This document shows, in pieces, positions 4,885 through 7,187 of a DNA stretch of 7,187 nt. Each line of letters begins with the position of its first letter. Position 1 is the stretch's first letter. The notes under the pieces were generated by a model. The model worked only from the letters and a program-made list of their open reading frames with translations. It searched no databases and was not told the DNA's origin. A program made the translations under genes and the position numbers. Location of the stretch: contig CAIVAH010000199.1 of assembly GCA_903903765.1 (NCBI GenBank), positions 1 to 7,187 on the forward strand. The letters run 5' to 3'. The stretch is from an uncultured Methylococcaceae bacterium (lineage in GTDB: Bacteria > Pseudomonadota > Gammaproteobacteria > Methylococcales > Methylomonadaceae).

Positions 4885-7187
4885 TCAGCTATTTTTTCTT
4901 TCTGTCCAAACTTTAGCATTTCTAAACATTCTCATCCAGGCACCATATTCTTGCCATTCATCAGGATGCCATGAGTTCTGTACAGTCCTAAAACAGCGTT
5001 CAGGATGTGGCATCATAATGGTAAAGCGACCATCCGAGTTTGTTACGCCGGTAATTCCCATGGGTGAGCCATTGGGGTTAGCCGGGAACTTGGTGGTAGG
5101 GTTACCGTAATTGTCGATATAAGAAACCGCAATGTTGTTTGAATCGATAGCTTTTTGAATGTCACAAGCAAATTCCGCTCTTCCTTCGCCATGAGCAACA
5201 GCTACCGGTATTTTACTGCCTACCATATCAGTAAAGAAAATTGAGGGTGAATCTATAATTTCAACCATTACTACGCGTGCTTCAAATTGTTCTGAATAAT
5301 TGCGTTTAAAACTAGGCCAATGCTCTGCGCCTGGAATAATTTCTTTTAAACCAGACATCATTTGACATCCATTACACACCCCTAAGCCAAACGTATCAGG
5401 ACGGTTAAAGAAGCGAGTGAATTCTTCTCTTGCGCGGGAATTGAAGAGGATTGATTTTGCCCAGCCGCCACCTGCGCCCAATACGTCTCCGTACGAAAAA
5501 CCACCACAAGCGACTAGACCGGTAAAATCATCAAGACTTAGTCTGCCGCTGATGATATCAGTCATATGTACGTCGATGCTAGTAAAGCCTGCTCTATCAA
5601 AAGCTGCCGCCATTTCAACATGACCATTAATACCTTGCTCTCGTAATATAGCAACTTTAGGTCTCAATTTTCTGGAAAGTGGAGTTATAAGTTCAGCATT
5701 GATATCAAAGCTTAATTTAACAGTTAAGCCAGGATCATTATCATCGGCTATGTTTTCATACTGTTGTTTTGCGCATTCAGGATTATCACGTAGGGCTTGC
5801 ATTCTATAACTGACTTCTGACCAAATACTTTGCAACTCTGCACGGTTAGATGAATAGATAAGTTCGTTTTTGAAGTTAATATTAAGTATGGGTTCTTTAG
5901 TAACTATACCTAATAAACTAGTGTTACTATCTAATCCAGCCGTTTCTAGTGTTTTAATTACAAAATCGCATTCACTGGCTTTTACTTGGATGGCTGCGCC
6001 TAGTTCTTCATTAAATAGGGCGGATAAAGAATCATTACCTAACTTATCAATGGAAATGGTTGCGCCTAAACGACTTGCAAACATCATCTCTGATATTGTG
6101 GCAAGTAAGCCGCCATCTGAACGGTCGTGGTAACTGAGTATTTTACCTTGAGAGTTTAGAGATTGAATAACAGTAAAAAAAGCTTTCAGCAGTAAAGGTT
6201 CGTCTAAATCAGGACATTCTCGACTTTCGCCTATTTGGTTGTAAACTTGAGCTAAAATTGATCCCCCTAGTCTAGATTTACCTAGGTTAATAAATATTAA
6301 TAAAGTGTCTTCGTTATCTATCCATTTTAATTGGGGGGTTAGTGTTTTCTTAATGTCTAAAACGGGTGCAAATGCAGTCACAATTAATGACAATGGCGAG
6401 GTCATTATTTTGGTCTCATCATTAGCTTGCCAGACAGTTTTCATTGATAAAGAGTCTTTACCTACGGGTATGGCAATGCCTAAAGTTGGGCAAAGATCCA
6501 TGCCTACGGCTTTGACAGTATCATATAATTTAGCGTCTTCACCTTTATATCCAGCTGCAGCCATCCAGTTAGCAGATAATTTAATTTTATTGAGTGCTGA
6601 TATATTTGCAGCGGCTATATTTGTGATGGCTTCACCAATTGCCATCCTGCCAGAGGCAGGTGCATTGATGACTGCGATAGGGGCGCGTTCACCCATTGCC
6701 ATCGCTTCACCCGTGTATGCATAAAAGCCTGAGGCAGTAACCGCTACGTCAGCAACAGGAACTTGCCATGGCCCAACCATTTGGTCTCTAGCAACTAAAC
6801 CGGTGACAGAGCGATCTCCGATATGAATTAAAAAACTTTTATCGGCAACAGCGGGGAAAGATAAGACTCGTTTGACAGCATCTCTAAGGTCAATGCCGGA
6901 AAAGTCCAATTTATGTGTTACAGGTCGGACATGATCTGTGTGTCTATGCATTTTGGGTGGTTTACCAAATAGTATAGACATTGGGATATCAACGGTTTTT
7001 TTATCTAACAAGGTGTCGTTTAATAGAAGATGCTCTTCTTCAGTCGCTTCTCCTATCACTGCATATAAACAATGTTCTCGTTCACAAAATGCTGCGAATA
7101 AATCGAGTGATTCGGGTTTAATAGCAACTACATAGCGTTCTTGTGCTTCGTTACACCAAATTTGCATGGGTGACATGCCTTTATCAG
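4885..7187 (-). CDS. purL: Phosphoribosylformylglycinamidine synthase (FGAM synthase), C-terminal part
   Basis: PurL converts FGAR, glutamine and ATP to FGAM in the fourth step of purine synthesis. The frame runs off the right edge, so the visible part is 766 residues. The full gammaproteobacterial protein is about 1,295, so roughly 530 N-terminal residues are missing. The first in-frame ATG (7174-7176) lies inside the conserved GMSP-IWCNE block and is not the true start. Numbering from that Met, the synthetase domain shows GDRSVTGLVARDQMVGPWQ (120-138), SANWMAAAG (201-209), PVGKDSLSMK (237-246) and YHDRSDGGLL (349-358). The fused class I glutaminase begins near 506. It has nucleophile Cys601 in GVCNGCQMM and the His724/Glu726 pair in MPHPER. 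The single-chain form contrasts with the separate PurS/PurQ/PurL of many other bacteria. No disruption is seen. No terminator follows, so transcription may continue into the membrane protein 52 bases on. Confidence 0.97.
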   Translation of the reverse strand, partial: DKGMSPMQIWCNEAQERYVVAIKPESLDLFAAFCEREHCLYAVIGEATEEEHLLLNDTLLDKKTVDIPMSILFGKPPKMHRHTDHVRPVTHKLDFSGIDLRDAVKRVLSFPAVADKSFLIHIGDRSVTGLVARDQMVGPWQVPVADVAVTASGFYAYTGEAMAMGERAPIAVINAPASGRMAIGEAITNIAAANISALNKIKLSANWMAAAGYKGEDAKLYDTVKAVGMDLCPTLGIAIPVGKDSLSMKTVWQANDETKIMTSPLSLIVTAFAPVLDIKKTLTPQLKWIDNEDTLLIFINLGKSRLGGSILAQVYNQIGESRECPDLDEPLLLKAFFTVIQSLNSQGKILSYHDRSDGGLLATISEMMFASRLGATISIDKLGNDSLSALFNEELGAAIQVKASECDFVIKTLETAGLDSNTSLLGIVTKEPILNINFKNELIYSSNRAELQSIWSEVSYRMQALRDNPECAKQQYENIADDNDPGLTVKLSFDINAELITPLSRKLRPKVAILREQGINGHVEMAAAFDRAGFTSIDVHMTDIISGRLSLDDFTGLVACGGFSYGDVLGAGGGWAKSILFNSRAREEFTRFFNRPDTFGLGVCNGCQMMSGLKEIIPGAEHWPSFKRNYSEQFEARVVMVEIIDSPSIFFTDMVGSKIPVAVAHGEGRAEFACDIQKAIDSNNIAVSYIDNYGNPTTKFPANPNGSPMGITGVTNSDGRFTIMMPHPERCFRTVQNSWHPDEWQEYGAWMRMFRNAKVWTERKNS

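Noticed and set aside
4862..5110. Plus-strand open frame of 82 codons over the purL end
   Set aside because: It is mostly antisense to the conserved PurL C-terminus, including the MPHPER motif, and has no recognisable protein features.
5464..5475. PurL reads GAGGGWAKS where E. coli has GAGEGWAKS
   Set aside because: The position is outside the Cys/His/Glu triad and differs in other PurL proteins, so a single change is not evidence of altered function.
5417..6724. Open frames on the + strand opposite purL
   Set aside because: They lie antisense to strongly conserved PurL sequence and their translations show no domain or family pattern, so they are shadows of purL.
1..7187. Search for a defence island, phage, CRISPR or secondary-metabolite system
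   Set aside because: The only nuclease-like gene is YajD, a widespread housekeeping-type HNH protein. There are no repeats, transposase or integrase genes or tRNAs, and base composition looks even across the window.

Overview
The window is ordinary chromosomal DNA from an AT-rich gammaproteobacterium. That placement rests on the proteins, read by eye without any search. PurL is the long single-chain type with a fused C-terminal glutaminase. The ABC-F protein has the Uup layout, the small HNH protein closely matches YajD, and the flavin oxidoreductase ends like E. coli NemA. The lineage below class level cannot be fixed from this sequence.

Layout: the left part is read on the + strand. It holds the tail of a zinc-ribbon protein with one C-terminal membrane helix (1-288), an old yellow enzyme of the NemA type (378-1448) closed by a clear intrinsic terminator (1471-1510), and then uup (1604-3526) with rnhA (3557-4000) 30 bases behind it in the same reading frame. 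The right part is read on the - strand: the 3' part of purL (4885-7187, running off the edge), an unrecognised small membrane protein (4383-4832) and yajD (3986-4369). The two groups converge, and rnhA and yajD overlap tail to tail by 15 bases with no terminator between them.

Functionally, purL is core purine biosynthesis. uup and rnhA form a likely two-gene unit for translation and genome maintenance. The NemA-like enzyme is a stress or detoxification reductase. The membrane protein and yajD follow purL closely enough to share its transcript. No gap exceeds 160 bases, and no RNA gene, insertion sequence, CRISPR array, attachment site or origin is visible.

I see no strong case for an undescribed multi-gene system. 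The best leads are the unrecognised membrane protein, with a long acidic helical stripe and a histidine cluster, and the truncated zinc-ribbon protein with its C-terminal membrane anchor. Smaller points are a changed arginine in the old yellow enzyme, the uup-rnhA pairing, the convergent overlap, and the near absence of Shine-Dalgarno sequences.
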